The notes beneath the pieces were generated by a model. That model was not told the origin of the DNA. It ran no database searches and saw only the letters and a program-made list of their open reading frames with translations. A stretch of DNA of 64,000 bases from positions 277,879,426 to 277,943,425 of the forward strand of contig CP136063.1 of assembly GCA_032622095.1 (NCBI GenBank), read 5' to 3'. A program made the translations under genes and the position numbers. Positions within the stretch are counted from its first letter, which is position 1. Each line of letters begins with the position of its first letter. Origin of the DNA: Siphonodentalium dalli. Taxonomy: Eukaryota; Mollusca; Scaphopoda; Gadilida; Siphonodentaliidae. Below are positions 1-14,100 of this stretch, in pieces.

Positions 1-472
1 TTCGCAACTCACTTGAGTGAATTGAGTCCTGTACACCTGCAAACGCGTTGACCAGTTATCACTCAGATTAATTCTGTCACGCCGAAATAGACATGGTTGC
101 GATAGGCGCTGATTCTTTGAAGTTCATGATTATCAAAGACGGCCGTCTCAACTTCAAAGAATAAGCTGCTGCGTCGCCGACAAATGCATTGAGTTGAGGT
201 CATTGTGTTTCGCGCTCGTGCATGACACCAAGTACTGAATGCAGTAACCATCGCATCAAAGGGACAACAAAGAAGGCTTTAACAAGCTAATTGTGATTGT
301 GTATTTCGATAGCCTGATTATTGAAATTGTTTGGTAATTCGGTAACGGCAGCTACAGCACTGCTTTCACGATGGCATAATGGTGTTGGGTGTGTCCCGAC
401 TAGTCGACTAGCCGATTTCGGGATCGACTAATTTAATAATCGCGTCGATTTCGATTAATCGTTTCAACACTA
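1..472. other. Upstream flank, no gene recognised
   Basis: Relatively CpG-containing (CGCGCTCGTG, CGTCGCCGAC around 160-215), so part of it could be promoter or a 5' untranslated exon. A 62-codon - strand frame (251-63) has no family I recognise. No TATA box or start site can be assigned. Confidence 0.3.
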
Positions 473-897
473 CCCTTTACCCAACAAAACGGCCAAAAAC
501 GCCCAAATAAAGCTTCAACAGCCTAAAATATCTTCGGTCTGTCTCAATAACACCATACAAATATGGATATCATTGGAACCGGTTCATCGACCCATTGTGA
601 TGGTTACAGTTATGCCCTGTGCCAATGCATTCTCTTATATATGCGAGTCGACCATAGGTTGCCTCGCATATATAAGAGAATGCATTGGCCTAAAAAAAAA
701 AAAAACTTTTTACCATTTTTTCTTACATTCTTTAACAATCTTTATAATATTTTTCTACCATTCTTTGACAATTTTATCATTTTTAATATGTGTTAAGCCA
801 ATGCATTCTCTTATATATGCGAGGCGACCTACATGTATGGTCGACTCGCATATATAAGAGAATGCATTGGCACAGGGCCGTTATGTTGGGTAAAGGG
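473..897 (+). mobile_element. piggyBac-like MITE, family A copy 1
   Basis: Ends CCCTTTACCCAACA and, inverted, TGTTGGGTAAAGGG. Contains two copies of a ~69-bp palindrome (GCCAATGCATTCTCTTATAT and its complement). The right flank is TTAA-like (TTA), the left is degenerate. It ends 63 nt upstream of the CHAF1A start codon. Confidence 0.8.
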
Positions 898-960
898 TTA
901 ATACAATGGATAAACAGTAAAGTGTAATATACATCGGATGACTTGGATATCAATTAAATT
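898..960 (+). other. CHAF1A: CHAF1A 5' leader next to the start codon
   Basis: 63 nt between the MITE and the ATG. Contains a 5-codon upstream ORF (ATG 906, stop TAA 918-920) and an in-frame TAA at 955-957. The transcription start is not visible. Confidence 0.4.
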
Positions 961-2109
961 ATGTACCGAAAATCAACTGCTGACTTCACCGTAAACCTTA
1001 AGTCGGGTATTATCTCTACATTTTCAGCTCGGCTACCATTCATGCCTTTAGACCAGAAGCCCAGGCTAAATTCTTCTCAGATATCAGCTAAGAAGAGAAA
1101 ATTGTCTAACCCAGAATCCCCTAGTGCTAAAACCGCAAGAACTCTGAAGCAATCAGCAGACGATATCAATTTGTGCCAGCCGTGTGAGAATGAAGTGAGC
1201 TCCAGTTCCGAGGCAGAAAACATTCCCATGACCCCACTACCTCCTCCCAAGGATATCAGACATACCCTGCATCGCTTTCTAAGATCTCCTGATCCAGTAT
1301 CATCAACAAACGGTGAGATGATCGATCTTACAAACACCGACAGCATGAAGTCGGAAGATGTGGCGGAGGTGCTAGCTAAAAAATCTGTTGGTGACCAGGA
1401 AAACAAAAATCCTGTTGATCTTAACGATCAAGAGAATAAGAATCCAGTTTCCAAGGAAACCGCAGATCCTGCCTCTGTCTCAGACACTCCTATGGAGATG
1501 GATGATACAAGGACTGAGCCTCGATCATCTCCTAAAAAGGAAGAGCCCGTGATTAATAATAATAAGCCTGTTACCGTGGAAACAACAATTGCTGCCTCAG
1601 AAACTTCATCTTCTGATAAAGACCCAGTAGAATCTATTGAGAAAGAAGACAATGCAGAAGTGAATTCTGAAATAGGTTCAAATGATGGAGATGACGATCT
1701 GCGAGAACCAACCAGTGTTAGTTCTAATCAAGAGGACCTTATTGATGTTAATAAGAAAGCTGTTGTAGTGCTACATAAATTAAATCTACCAGACGAGATG
1801 TCTGGTCTATCCGAGACTGAGAATGTTTTGGCACAGAGCCGCCCAACAAGTGTATCCAGTGATAAATTAAATCCTGAGACGGAGGACAGTATTGTGGACA
1901 CGAGTGTCAGTAGTGAGGTGACGGCTGACTCTAGTCTAGCATCACTTGACTGCAGCCAGCTTTCTGACGACGTTAGTGCTAATGAATCCCAGGACGATTG
2001 CATTATTTCTGATGCCGGTAGTGCTGCTGATACATCCACAACAAATGTTGATGCTTCAAATCTCCAAAGCCCAGAGGGACATGTGAAGTCCGACACTAAA
2101 CCAACCAAG
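961..2109 (+). CDS. CHAF1A: CHAF1A coding exon 1 (start ATG, disordered N-terminal region)
   Basis: Encodes residues 1-383. ATG at 961 is preceded by an in-frame TAA two codons upstream. The donor is AAG|GTAAGA at 2109/2110, phase 0. The product is Ser/Glu/Asp-rich and largely disordered. It carries ARLPF (23-27), a basic patch KKRKLS likely to act in nuclear import (44-49), SPDPVSS-type phospho-sites, the SUMO-interaction-like MIDLT (120-124) and AVVVLHKL (267-274), which sits where vertebrate p150 has its HP1-binding PxVxL box but has Ala for Pro. The octamer DQENKNPV occurs twice in a row (about 145-163), a small internal duplication. Confidence 0.92.
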
Positions 2110-5100
2110 GTAAGAGTCTGAAGAAGATGAAACCAAGCCTGCAAATAGTGTGTCTGTCATTTGCAGAATGAGGTCCCCAGAGGGTGAATTTAGTGACGCT
2201 ATCCCGCACAGCGGGCTAGCATCACTAATTTCACCCTCTGGGGACCTCATTCTGCTAAGGCCCTCAACTGCTATGGCAGACCTAGGATCAGATTGAAGTT
2301 CCCCAGTTTAAGTTGGTGATGTTCACCCATTTGGCACCTCAATTATGAATTTTATCTTCTGCAAATTAGGGGATTTAGAAACTTCCTAGAAGGGAAATGT
2401 AACTAAAAACAATGTTAATTTGATACCATAGATACTTACCGGAAGATGAGGCCTAAGCAGAATGAGGTCTCCAGAGGGTAAATTTGGTGACGCTAGCCCA
2501 CTATGCGGGATAGCGTCACTAAATTTACCCTCTGGGGACCTCATTCTGCAAATGACAGACACGCTATTTGCAGGCTTGGATGAAACCCTATTTTTGCCTG
2601 TTTAAAAAAAAACGGTTATGTAATTGGGTCCCATCTGTCTGTTCATCTGTCCTTTCATTAACATTTTTGGTTTCAGACAAATAACTCCAGTTTGGATTAT
2701 TTTATTTGTACCATAGTTGGTATACAGTCCAAGTTCGAATATGTCCAATTACATTTATTTCTACATTAGGCAGAATTTGCCAGTTTTCATAACATTTTGA
2801 TTTCTGATCGATAACTTCTGTCTGAATCCATTTGAAATTTATTTATAATTTGAGATCACAAAGACTCCAAATTGAAGTTGCCATGTTATGCAAAAATCTT
2901 ATAACTTACTTCTTTTATCCTGTTTTAGTAACTTGGTTATTTATAGCCTCTATATTTGTAGCCATTGTCAGCTAAGCAGCAGAAGTATATTGAAGAGTTA
3001 AAACAGAAAAAAGCTGATCGGCTACAAAAGAGACTTGACGAGAAGACGGAAAGACAAAAACTTAGAGATGAAGATAAGGTAAATTAAATGTTAATTCCTA
3101 ATATTGATGAGTTGGGTACGTGTTAATTTTAATGTGTGTTCAGTCCCATGTTGCACAAAATGAAATTGAAATTCCAGTGGTGCTCAAAATTATGTTTTCC
3201 GAAATGTGTCAGTATCTTAACCCTTTGAGTGCCAGGGGCCGATCTCATCGGCCCTAATTTATGGTCTGTAAAGTACCCTTTTTTCTTTTCTTTTTTGGGT
3301 TGAATGTTTTTTTGGGTATGCTTATATAAGCATGCTATAGCGAATTTTAAAACAAAATGGATAAAACCTTAAGGGAATGTTATAATTCAAAACTATCACC
3401 AAGTATTCATAGTAATAATTTTGATGCCCATGAAAAACGTAAGATTCCCTGGCAATAAACCTACAAAATAAGCCTGTTAAAGAATATAAGAAAAAAATAT
3501 TAAAATTGTAAAAAATTGTAAAAAATAAGAACAAATGATGAAAAATTGTTAGGCCAATGCATTCTCTTATATATGCGAGGCGACCTATGGTCGACTCGCA
3601 TATATAAGAGAATGCATTGGCACAGGGTATATGGGTTGATACAAAAAGCGGACTTGGCACTCAAAGGGTTAAACAGACATGGATCGTTTGAATCCCAAAG
3701 AGATATCTCAAAGCATACCTACAAACTAATTTCTCGATATAGCAGGATATAGCGCTAAATATATATTTTTTCGATAAATTTGAGATCGATTTGTTTGTGC
3801 CAGTTCAATTTTTTAGTCAGCTGTTTTGGAGCGCAAACCACCATGTGGCTTTAAAGAGTGGAAATTGTATTGTCTTACTAGTCTTGTATTCATGAGTATC
3901 TGGGTATTAGGTTTTAGGAATAACTAGGTTATTAGACCACGGTTTCATTGTCAACATTTAATGTGGAAATTCTTAATGAAATGTCAAGATACAAGCAAAA
4001 TAGCATCCAGGGGCCAACTTGGCGCTGGACCAAATTTTTCTCTTGGCAACTTTTTTGCCAAAATTTCAAAAATATTTGCCAAATTTAATTGAGGGTATAA
4101 TTGAGGAAATTGAAGGAAATTCACGTTTATTTATCTTTATTGTATACTGTAACTATCCAGACACAGGTAAAATAAGCTAGTAAAGCCAATAAAAAAAAGT
4201 TATTTGATTATCAGTCAATTTATTTTTAAATCAATGCGGGCGCGAGGGTTTTATTTTTATATTTTACTGCCCATAGACTGGCATAGTAAGCATGGGTTAT
4301 TATACCTTCCCAGGTCCAAAAAACTTTGTAATGGATATTAAATAATTTAATCTGATATAAAGAATGATAATTTATGACATTGTACTACCTGTACATCATA
4401 TAGGGATTACCTAGAATGATATATATATATTGATATGATTTTAATATCGGCACAATCATTTTTAACAACACCAGATATCCGATTCATATAAAAATACGGA
4501 GCGTAAATACAATCGAAATGAAAATATAAAATGATCTTACAAACTATCATAGAAAGTCTTGGTTCACTTATTTTATTCCTCAATGGATGTGACATAGGAT
4601 GAAACTTGGTTTTTGTCTGCATCTCAACCAATAGCACTTGCTGGTAAAGATGAAGGAAATTTGTTGAATTTTATGTATATTTTGATAATAAATACTATGT
4701 TTTTGTTTAAATTTAAATGCTACTAGGAACGGAGAAATAAGGAAAAACAATCCAAAAAGGAAGAGCTTGAAAAAGAAAAACGAGAAAAGAGGGAGAAACT
4801 GGAATTGGAAAAACAGCAAAAGAAGGAACAAATAGAGAAAGAAAAACAAGATAAAATAGTCATGAAAGAAGAAGAAAAGAAGAAAAAGATGGACGTGATA
4901 AAGTGAGTGTGAATCTAAGACATGTTACATTTTGAAAATTGTGAAGTATCTGTATTTCAATTTTTTTTTTTTATGTTAAACCTTCCATGACTGGAGCTTC
5001 CTGAAAGTTTGTGAACCCTATGCCAATGTATTCTCTTATATATGCGCGTCTCCCATAGGGAGCCTCACACATATAAGAGAATACATTGGCCTAACTATAT

Positions 5101-8100
5101 TTACCTTGACCTTGTAAGCTAGTGCATTCTCTAATATATGCGAGGCTTCCTATGGGAGACCAGCATATATAGGATAATGCACTGGCACAGGATCTTTTAA
5201 TACTGCGCCAGTGCAGCTCCAGTCATTAAAGGGTTAACCTTTCTTTTAAAATTACCACCAGTTCTCCTAAATTACAACCAGTTCTAAATTACAACCAGTT
5301 CTCCTAAATTACAACCAGTTCTCCTAAATTACTACCAGTTCTCCTAAATTACTACCAGTTCTCCTAAATTACTACCAGTTCTCCTAAATTACAACCAGTT
5401 CTCCTAAATTACAACCAGTTCTCCTAAATTACTACCAGTTCTCCTAAATTACAACCAGTTCTCCTAAATTACTACCAGTTCTCCTAAATTACTACCAGTT
5501 CTCCTAAATTACTACCAGTTCTCCTAAATTACGACCAGTTCTCCTAAATTACTACCAGTTCTCCTAAATTACTACCTTCCTAATTACTACCAGTTCTCCT
5601 AAATTTCTTTTTATCCTAAGATTTGCTCTGAAAAATGCTTTGATATAGCAGTGCCTGTCATTTTCTATTCTCTATTCTATTTTCTATCTCTATTTTTATT
5701 CTATTCTCTATTCTATTTTCTATCTCTATTTTTATTCTATTCTCTATTCTATTTTCTATCTCTATTTTTATTCTATTCTTATTTCTATTTTCTATCTGCA
5801 CAAAGAAGTGAAATAATTCAATTTTTTTGGAATATAAATAGTTGGTTTCTGAGTTCATATTAAAGGGGGAAAACAGCAGGAAAATTTATTAATTTTAGGT
5901 ACGGGATCGGGACTTGTCATGATATGATACGTATCCCGATACAAGGTTCACGATACGAAAATGTATCTAGATTTCTAGATATCTCATGTGAATATGCTGA
6001 GGCCGAGACAAAAATCATCTGTGCTTCTGTTATGGAGCCTTGTTTTGGTATGGTAGGTACTGGTTGGTAGTGAAATAATTTCCTCACATTTTGTATCAAA
6101 TTTAAGTTTAAGTTTAAATATTTTCTAATCCTCACACAGTAGTCAACTTGTCATTTAGGCCACAACAAAAAACTTGTCTGTGTCCGATTTCTTGAGCAAA
6201 AAATCCAGGTAGGCAGGTAGGAATTTTTTTGGGCAATTTTCAATCAAAATCCAAAATCCACCATATTCTAAAAACAAGATAAAAGTTGGTATTCTCAATA
6301 CCTTTGTGTCCAGTTGTTGAAGTTTCTGACAGTTTTTTATCTGACAATATACCCAGAATATGCACCAGAAAGTTTGGAGTGATCTGAGTTCCAAGAAGGG
6401 ACACGAAAATGCTATCTCCTGTCACGAGTCCTATGGCTCATGGCACTGTGACACAATGTTGCGTAATACTGTACATGACAACATTGATACTATCGGCATT
6501 GCTTGCAAAAATCTTGGCAACTTCCATGCCATCACATTTTCACCTGGCCATGCGACTCTCAGAAAAGAACAGATTTATTCCTGAGATTGGGATTCATCTG
6601 CAACCACAAATACATGACATGTAGACATGTATTTAATAGAAGTAAATTGTTTTTGAAAATTCCATCTAAAATTATTGCTGCTTAATGTAAACACAGTAAA
6701 TACTATATATATATATAATAGAATATCCATATAGTTTGATGAGAAACAAGGTTTATTTTCACGAGTATGATTCAGCAAATGGTGGACCGAGCTTTAACTT
6801 TATGGGTATTGTTTTTATCCATCACCAAAGTTTAAAAGTCGTTAACATCTATTACATTTGTTTAAATGCAAGATTTTTGGTTGTAGTTCTGAGCTCGTGA
6901 CTTGATTATGAAGCTGAAGGATCCGTTCTTGCTTTCTTTTAGCACGTACTAAAATAAAGCCATGGGTTATTTTGCAGCCTTTATCTATATAGTAGATGAC
7001 AAAAGTGATGGACAAAAAGCAATATAGATGTGTTTTACGTGTCAATTACATGCATTAACCCTTTACCCAACAAACCGGCCAAAACCGGCCAAATAAAGCT
7101 TCAACAGCCTAAAATATCTTCGGTCTGTCTCAATAGAACCATACAAATATGGATATCATTGGAACCGGCTCCTTGACCACATTGTGATAGTTACAGTTAT
7201 GCCCTGTGCCAATGCATTCTCTTATATATGCGAGTCGACCATATATAAGAGAATGCATTGGCCTAAAAAAAATCTTTTTTTAACACTTTTTACCATTTTA
7301 CTTACAATTTTATAATTTTTAATGTGTTAAGCCAATGCATTCTCTTATATAAGAGAATGCATTGGCACAGGGCCGTTCTGTTGGGTAAAGGGTTAAAAAA
7401 AAAAAATTTTTTTAAACCAGTCATGAAACCATGTGCACACAGGAGTTGCCAAATAATAATTTTGGGAGTAATTTTTTAAACATCTCTATTGTTTGGTAAA
7501 GAGAGATTGCCATCATCACTATTTAGTTGTGATTTCAACTTAAAATTTCACCCCACCCATCACTATTATTAGGCGTCTAAGAGTACACATTATCTCCCAT
7601 CCCTAATTAATTTACACATCCTTCTGTTCAGAGGACTGCACATGTTTCTAGTTCTCCTTTATATGAAAGGTAAAAACATGCAAGTGTGAAGTGTGTCAAT
7701 ATTAAATTGTCCATTGATTCATGTTTAACTGTAATTAATCTAATACTGTATGGATATGCTTCTATTTTTCTCATAGTGGTACATTGATTATTTCATCTTT
7801 CTGTTGAAAATTAGTCAAAAATATGAAGAGAAACAGAAAAAGGAGGAAGACAGAAAGATAAAGGAAGATGAAAAGCGAAAGGAAGAAGAAGAGAAGGTAA
7901 TATTATATTTAAGTCCAGGGTTCATACGCTAGTCTGTAGTGATGAACAAATTAACTGGAACGGCAATCGGAATCGGCTGATATTTGGGTAATCTGTTAAT
8001 AATCAGAATGGGAAAAAGTCCTACTGTTTTCCTTTAAAGCGAGAAAATAGTAATTGAACATTCAAATGAACAGCTGTTTTAGGTAAGTAAGGTAAGGTAA

Positions 8101-11100
8101 GGTAAGGCCAAATAAAAAAGATTTTTATTTCTCCGACACTTTTTTTTTCAAAGTGATGAGGGAGGCAGATATCTATTTTTATGTATATCCATAACATAGT
8201 ATGGTACACATAATGTTGATGTCCGGATTGACAACTTGTTGTTCGAAGACACATTATGCATGGTGCGATAACTGAAATATTTTCTATCCGATCTGAACCA
8301 AATTTGTTCATGGGTTTCTCAGCCTAAAATACAGATCGAGTTTGAATATGGGCTTGATCATAGTTTTTTTGTTTTTACAGAGTTATGGTCCTTTTTAGCT
8401 AAAATTTACTTGTAAAGTTAGGGGTTTGATCATATTTTTTTTTTTAACAGAGTTATGACCCTTTTTAGCTCAACTTTACTTTGTAAAGTTTGAGCTATTG
8501 CCATGGCTTGGTATCCGTCGTCCGTGTGTGTGTGTGACTCGTCAACAATTTCCTTTAGCATGGGCTACAGGTCGTACCTTTGGTCGCATCATTATGAAAT
8601 TTGTCACGGCTGTTGACATTGACATGTAGATGGGAACGAGTCATTTTAGTGTCATTCGGCCAAAAAACATGGCCGCTAGTGGCCATCTTGGAAATTGTTC
8701 CCTTTCCAAGTTGAGCTGCAGTGTCATTGCCAGCAGCCATATTGGATTTTACTCTTTGCATGACTAAATCCTTAGGCACGGGCTACAGGTCGTACCTTGG
8801 GTCGGATCATTATGAGATTTGTCATGGCTGTTGACATTGACATCTAGATGAGAGCGAGTAATTTTGGGGTCATTCGGCAAAAAAACATGGCCGCCAGTGG
8901 CCATCTTGAATTTCAAAATTCAATCCATTAACACGGGCTACAGGTCCTATATTTTGTCGGATCATCATGAAATTAGTCATGGATGTTATCAATGACATGT
9001 AAATGGGAATGAGTCTTTTTGGGGTCATTCAGCAAAAAAACATGGCTGCCAGCGGCCATCTTGGAATTCACTCTTTGCATAACTAGGCCTTTCAACTTTC
9101 CACATTCCTAATCACTCCATTGACTGTAACACATGAAATTGTTCCCTTTCCAAGTTGTACTGCAGTGTCATTGACACTTTCATTTTAGCTCAAATTTACT
9201 TGTAAAGTTTGAGCGATTGCCATGGGTTGGTGTCCATCGTGCGTACGTCCATCCATCCATCAACAATTTCCGTTGGCTTACCCTACAGGCTGCATCCCTC
9301 ATCCGATCATCACCAAACTTCATATGGATCGTCGGCCTGATCTCAAGATGGGAGCCATCAATTTTTTCCGAAATTCGTTAAAAAACATGGCCGCCAGCAG
9401 CTATTTTGAATTTCAAATTTGAATTTGAAATTTTACAGGCATGTTTAGGATCACCTCTAGATGGGTGCTGTCATCTTAGATTTTACTCTTTGGATGACTA
9501 AATACTTTGGCTGACCCAACAGACCACATCCCTCATCCGATCATCTCCAAACTTTGTATGGTTGACCTCTAGATGGGAGCCATTTTTCCCGAAATTTGAG
9601 CAGCCATCTTGGATTTTACTCTTTGCATAACTAAATCCTTCGGCACACCCTACAGGCCACACCCCTCATCCAATTGTCACCAAACTTCATATGGATCTTC
9701 AGGGTGTCTTCGAGATTGGAGCCATCAATTATTTCCAAAATTTGTTCTAAAAAATGGCTGCCAGCAGCCATCTTGGATTTCAAATTGGAATCCCTCCACA
9801 CACCCTGCAGCCCACATTATTGGTGAAATATGTGTCAAATGAAAATGATTTCATCTAAACAATACAAGACCTTTACTGTAACTTTTTGGCTTGTCTTATT
9901 CTTTATCATTCTATTCATTGCTCAGCAACAAATAAAACTCCTTCCCAAGTTGACACTTTCATTTAACTTAGAATTCACGCATGCTGCGATTAACTCAAAC
10001 ATTTTTTATCTGATCTGACTGGAACCTAATTTGGTATGTGAGATTCTCAGCCCAAAATACAGATCAAGTTCAAATATGGGTTTGATCTGATATATTTTAA
10101 CAGAGTTATGTAAGTCAACTAACCTCATATTTCTATTCTTTCAGTTAAAGAAAAACAAAAAAGTGAAAACCTTCTTCAAAAGCTTTTTTGTAAGCAAAGA
10201 AACGTCCCCCGGAAAGGTAAGTTAGATGTGACCCGAGTGGAGAAACGTCCCCCGGAAAGGTAAGTTAGATGTGACCCGAGTGGGTAAGTTAGATGTGACC
10301 CGAGTGGAGTCCCCCGTAAAGGTAAGTTAGATGTGACCCGAGTGGAGTATTGCAAATAACCAGCCCTTGGAATTAAAATACAAGGCTGGCTATTTTTCTT
10401 ATTATGGTTGTTATTCATAGTACACATACGTATTTGATTCACTTGTGAAAAGCATATACTTTTTAGCTCACCTGAGACGAAGTCTCCGGTGGAGCTATAG
10501 TCATCACTCCTCGTCCGTCTGTCGTGCCGTCTGTCCGTCCGTCAAGAATCATCTTCTCCTCCTGAACCGTAAGACGTAACGGGTTCATATTTGGTGTGGA
10601 TGTTCCCTAGGTGAATCACATTCAGGTTTGTTCAAATGAGGTCACTGGGTGAAATAGTTGTGAAAGCAGGGCCATAACTCTATTCCTCCATAGTAATTCT
10701 TACAACGACTTCTATTCCTGAACTATTAGGCCGAATGGGTTCATATTTGGTGTGGATGTTCCCTAGGTGACTCACATTCAGATTTGTTCAAATGAGGTCA
10801 CCAGGTTGATTAGTTGAGAAACCAGGGCCATAACTCTATTCCTCCATAGTAATTCTTAGAATGACTTCTTCTTTTGAACCATTGAACTGATTTAGCTTAT
10901 ATTTGGTATGGAGGCTCATTGGGTGATTGGGGTTCAGATTTGTTCAAATTGGGTCACTGGGTCAAAAAGGGGCAGAGCCAGGTACATAACTCTAAAAACA
11001 AAAATCCACACATAGGCATGAGCTATCCAATACCTAAGTATTTTTTGTCCGATTTTGTTCATATTTGATATGTAGGTTTATAATGACACACCCCTCACCT

Positions 11101-14100
11101 GTATAGTTTTTGGTATCGATTGGTTAATCAGTTTAGAAAATAATTAACCCTGCACACAAATGCTATCTGATGCATCTAAGTCAAAAAAATTTCTTCTGAT
11201 CTGCCTCATATTTCTTACCTAGGTCTTTCTTAGCACGTTCTTCATCTGTATGGATTTTGGTATTGTTTAGTTAACCCTTTCCACTCTTGTTTTTAAATAT
11301 AATTCATCCAAGCCAGGATGACTCAAACACTTTTCATCTGATCGACACCAAATTTGGTATATGAATTTCTGACCCCTAAATACAGATCAAGTTCGAATAT
11401 GGGTTTGATCCGATATATTTTAACAGAGTTATGACCCTTTATAACTCATCTGGTTGTCATGCAGTATGAAAGCTTTTAAGAGATGACTCCACTGAGCACC
11501 CACTGTGTTATTGAATGAGATGATATAGCTACCTGACACCTGATACAATTGGTGCCTTGCAGATGTGTTTATGTATCTGTCAAACTGTCATTACTCTGTA
11601 TTCCAGTTGAGAAATTATGAACTCTTTGCATCTGCACATGAGCTATCCCATGCTAGCTGTAACCCCTGCACCAACTGTAGTCAGGTCCCTGTCATTAAAT
11701 TATATTGACTACATGGCAGCATTATAATTGACCTTTCTGTGTCAATAGCACAACATCTCTGAGGTCTGGTCATTAGTCAGGTCCCTGCCATTAAATGATA
11801 TTGACTACATGGCTATATTATAATTGAGATCTCCACACAGCACAGCTGTGGTAATTTAGGCCAAACTTTTTTATTTTTCTGCTTTATGGATTTTTTTAAA
11901 CCTTGTTTTGGTAGGGTCGGTCGGAAAAAAAATAAAAATGCTTGAACCATTTTTATTTTTTTGGACATTCGCTAAGGTGGTAATTGTGTCTTTGTAATTC
12001 TCTGTCAGTCACTTACAAGTTACAGAGAACAGTTTTCGGATGTATATCACAAATTTCAAATCCAGTACTATTATTTGAAACATAGCTCAGATTATTGAAT
12101 AATATTGAAAAACTGCAGAAGTAATGAGTTTGTTTTTGTTCAACATTTTAATTATTGAATAAATGGACTCCCCCTTTCAGTTATAATATATACATTGAAA
12201 AAGTCCATTATTCATCTGGATGGATGTCATGGAAAAATAAGTAGCCGACAGATAATATATTTGCAGAAGGATTCCTATTAGTTGGTGGGAAATGTTCACA
12301 TAATAATAAATTTGTTTAGAACTTGTTGAACTTATTATCTGAACATTCCTAAGGAATCTACTTGTCTGGTCAATGAGTATGTTGTACGGCTGGATTTAAC
12401 GTAGATATAGTAACTCCAACAACAAATTAAAGGGTTAATAAAGTGTATTTAAAATAAAGGCATCAACATAATCATATCACAGCAGTCAGTATTAAAAACC
12501 ATTAAAGATACTCCATAAAATGAAATCTGCATTTCATTATATATATCTAGAATTGGTGATCCAAAATAGTACGTCCGACCATTTCAAATATTAATTACTG
12601 AGTGCCCCCCAGACCACGCTAATTTTCCCGCCAGTCCCAGGTGAGTGCTAATCAGTGTGCAGGTGACACAATCATTCATGCTCGCTCTCACGCGCACACA
12701 CACTGACACACATTTCAGTTAACCCACAAAAGGCTGAAATAACAAAGCAGGATGCGCGCAAGTATCATGATATATAGAAGATTATATACAACCGCAGTGT
12801 ACTAAAACAGATAAAAACGGCACCTATAACATTCACCCCCTCCAGGTGAAGAATGGCTCCTGACATTCACTGAAATAAATGAACGATTTAGGTAGGCATT
12901 TCCATTTAGAATATCACCATCTTACAATAGTAAATGCTGAAATAAACTGCAAGTCAAAATCTGCAACAGGTAGCTGCAAAAGTGGCAGCATGTATACTAG
13001 TACAGGTTATTGCTGAAACTGTACAACCTGATATCAAATGAAGAACACATCACTGATGCCGGGTATCAGATCTGAAATATCTAATAATTACAGCTGGTAA
13101 CATGTAGAGGAATCTGTAGTACAATTTACAATTTAACATGAGAGGCTGAAATAAAACCTACAAGTCATTTCTGCAATAGGTTCAGTCTCTGCAAAGTTAA
13201 TATGCTCAAATTAAATTGATTTATCACTAAATCAAATATCTGACATGAAATACTAATGAAGGAATGTGGTTATATAATAGTGGAATAGTATATACAATAC
13301 TATCTCCAAAGTTGAACCTGGAAAGGAAAATTTCTTACATAGCTGGAACATCAGTCAGTTTTTACACGGCACTGGGTCTTCAGCTGAAATAATCTTACTT
13401 GGCCTTTGACCGGAATGAGACAGTATGTATAACAAGTCATTACATAATAAAAAATACACAATAAGATTAAAATATGAGAAAGCAGCACAATACTATCCCA
13501 TGAGATACCTGGAATTTACAAAGGACATTTCTCATGAACTGGTACCTCAGTAGGTTTTGACCATTACTGGATCTTCAGCTGAAATTCCTACCAGGCCCTC
13601 TTTCATACAGATAAGCATGTGTTTTAGAATCTCAAAATAGATTAATAAAATGAATAGCAATGCAGAAATGATCACACAGTTGATGTTAGACAAATACAAT
13701 TGTATCTGCAACTTGAGGACAGACCCAGGATCCAAGTCGATCTGGGGCCTTCTTGTGCCTAACTGGTCTTTGATGTCTATACTGAAATTGATCATTTATA
13801 GGGGTTGAAACTGAAATTCCATCTGTAATGTTGTTAAGTGTGGACTGAGATGCTGGACTACTTTCAAAGTTACCTGGAATATGAGAACTTACATTATAAG
13901 GGTGTGTTTCAGAAGTATTACTATTTCTGTGACCTGAAATGTAAGAACGAGAATCCATAGGCGACATATAAGTAGAAGAGTGAATAGGAGAAGACCTCTG
14001 AGAAATCTCAGGGATTCCAGAAGGAACAGATTGATGAGGATCCTTATGTATATGAGATTTGGATCTTAAAATAAGACCATTATCTGAATCACTATCTTCA

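Noticed and set aside
63-251. 62-codon - strand frame as a divergent neighbour gene's first exon
   Set aside because: It has a plausible GCAG|GTGTAC donor nearby but no protein family I recognise; kept only as an unresolved flank.
2965-2971. TTGTCAG as the exon 2 acceptor
   Set aside because: Joining there breaks the frame with exon 1; the AG five bases downstream keeps it.
4580-4849. 89-codon Phe/Leu-rich - strand frame
   Set aside because: Antisense shadow of the Lys/Glu-rich CHAF1A exon 3.
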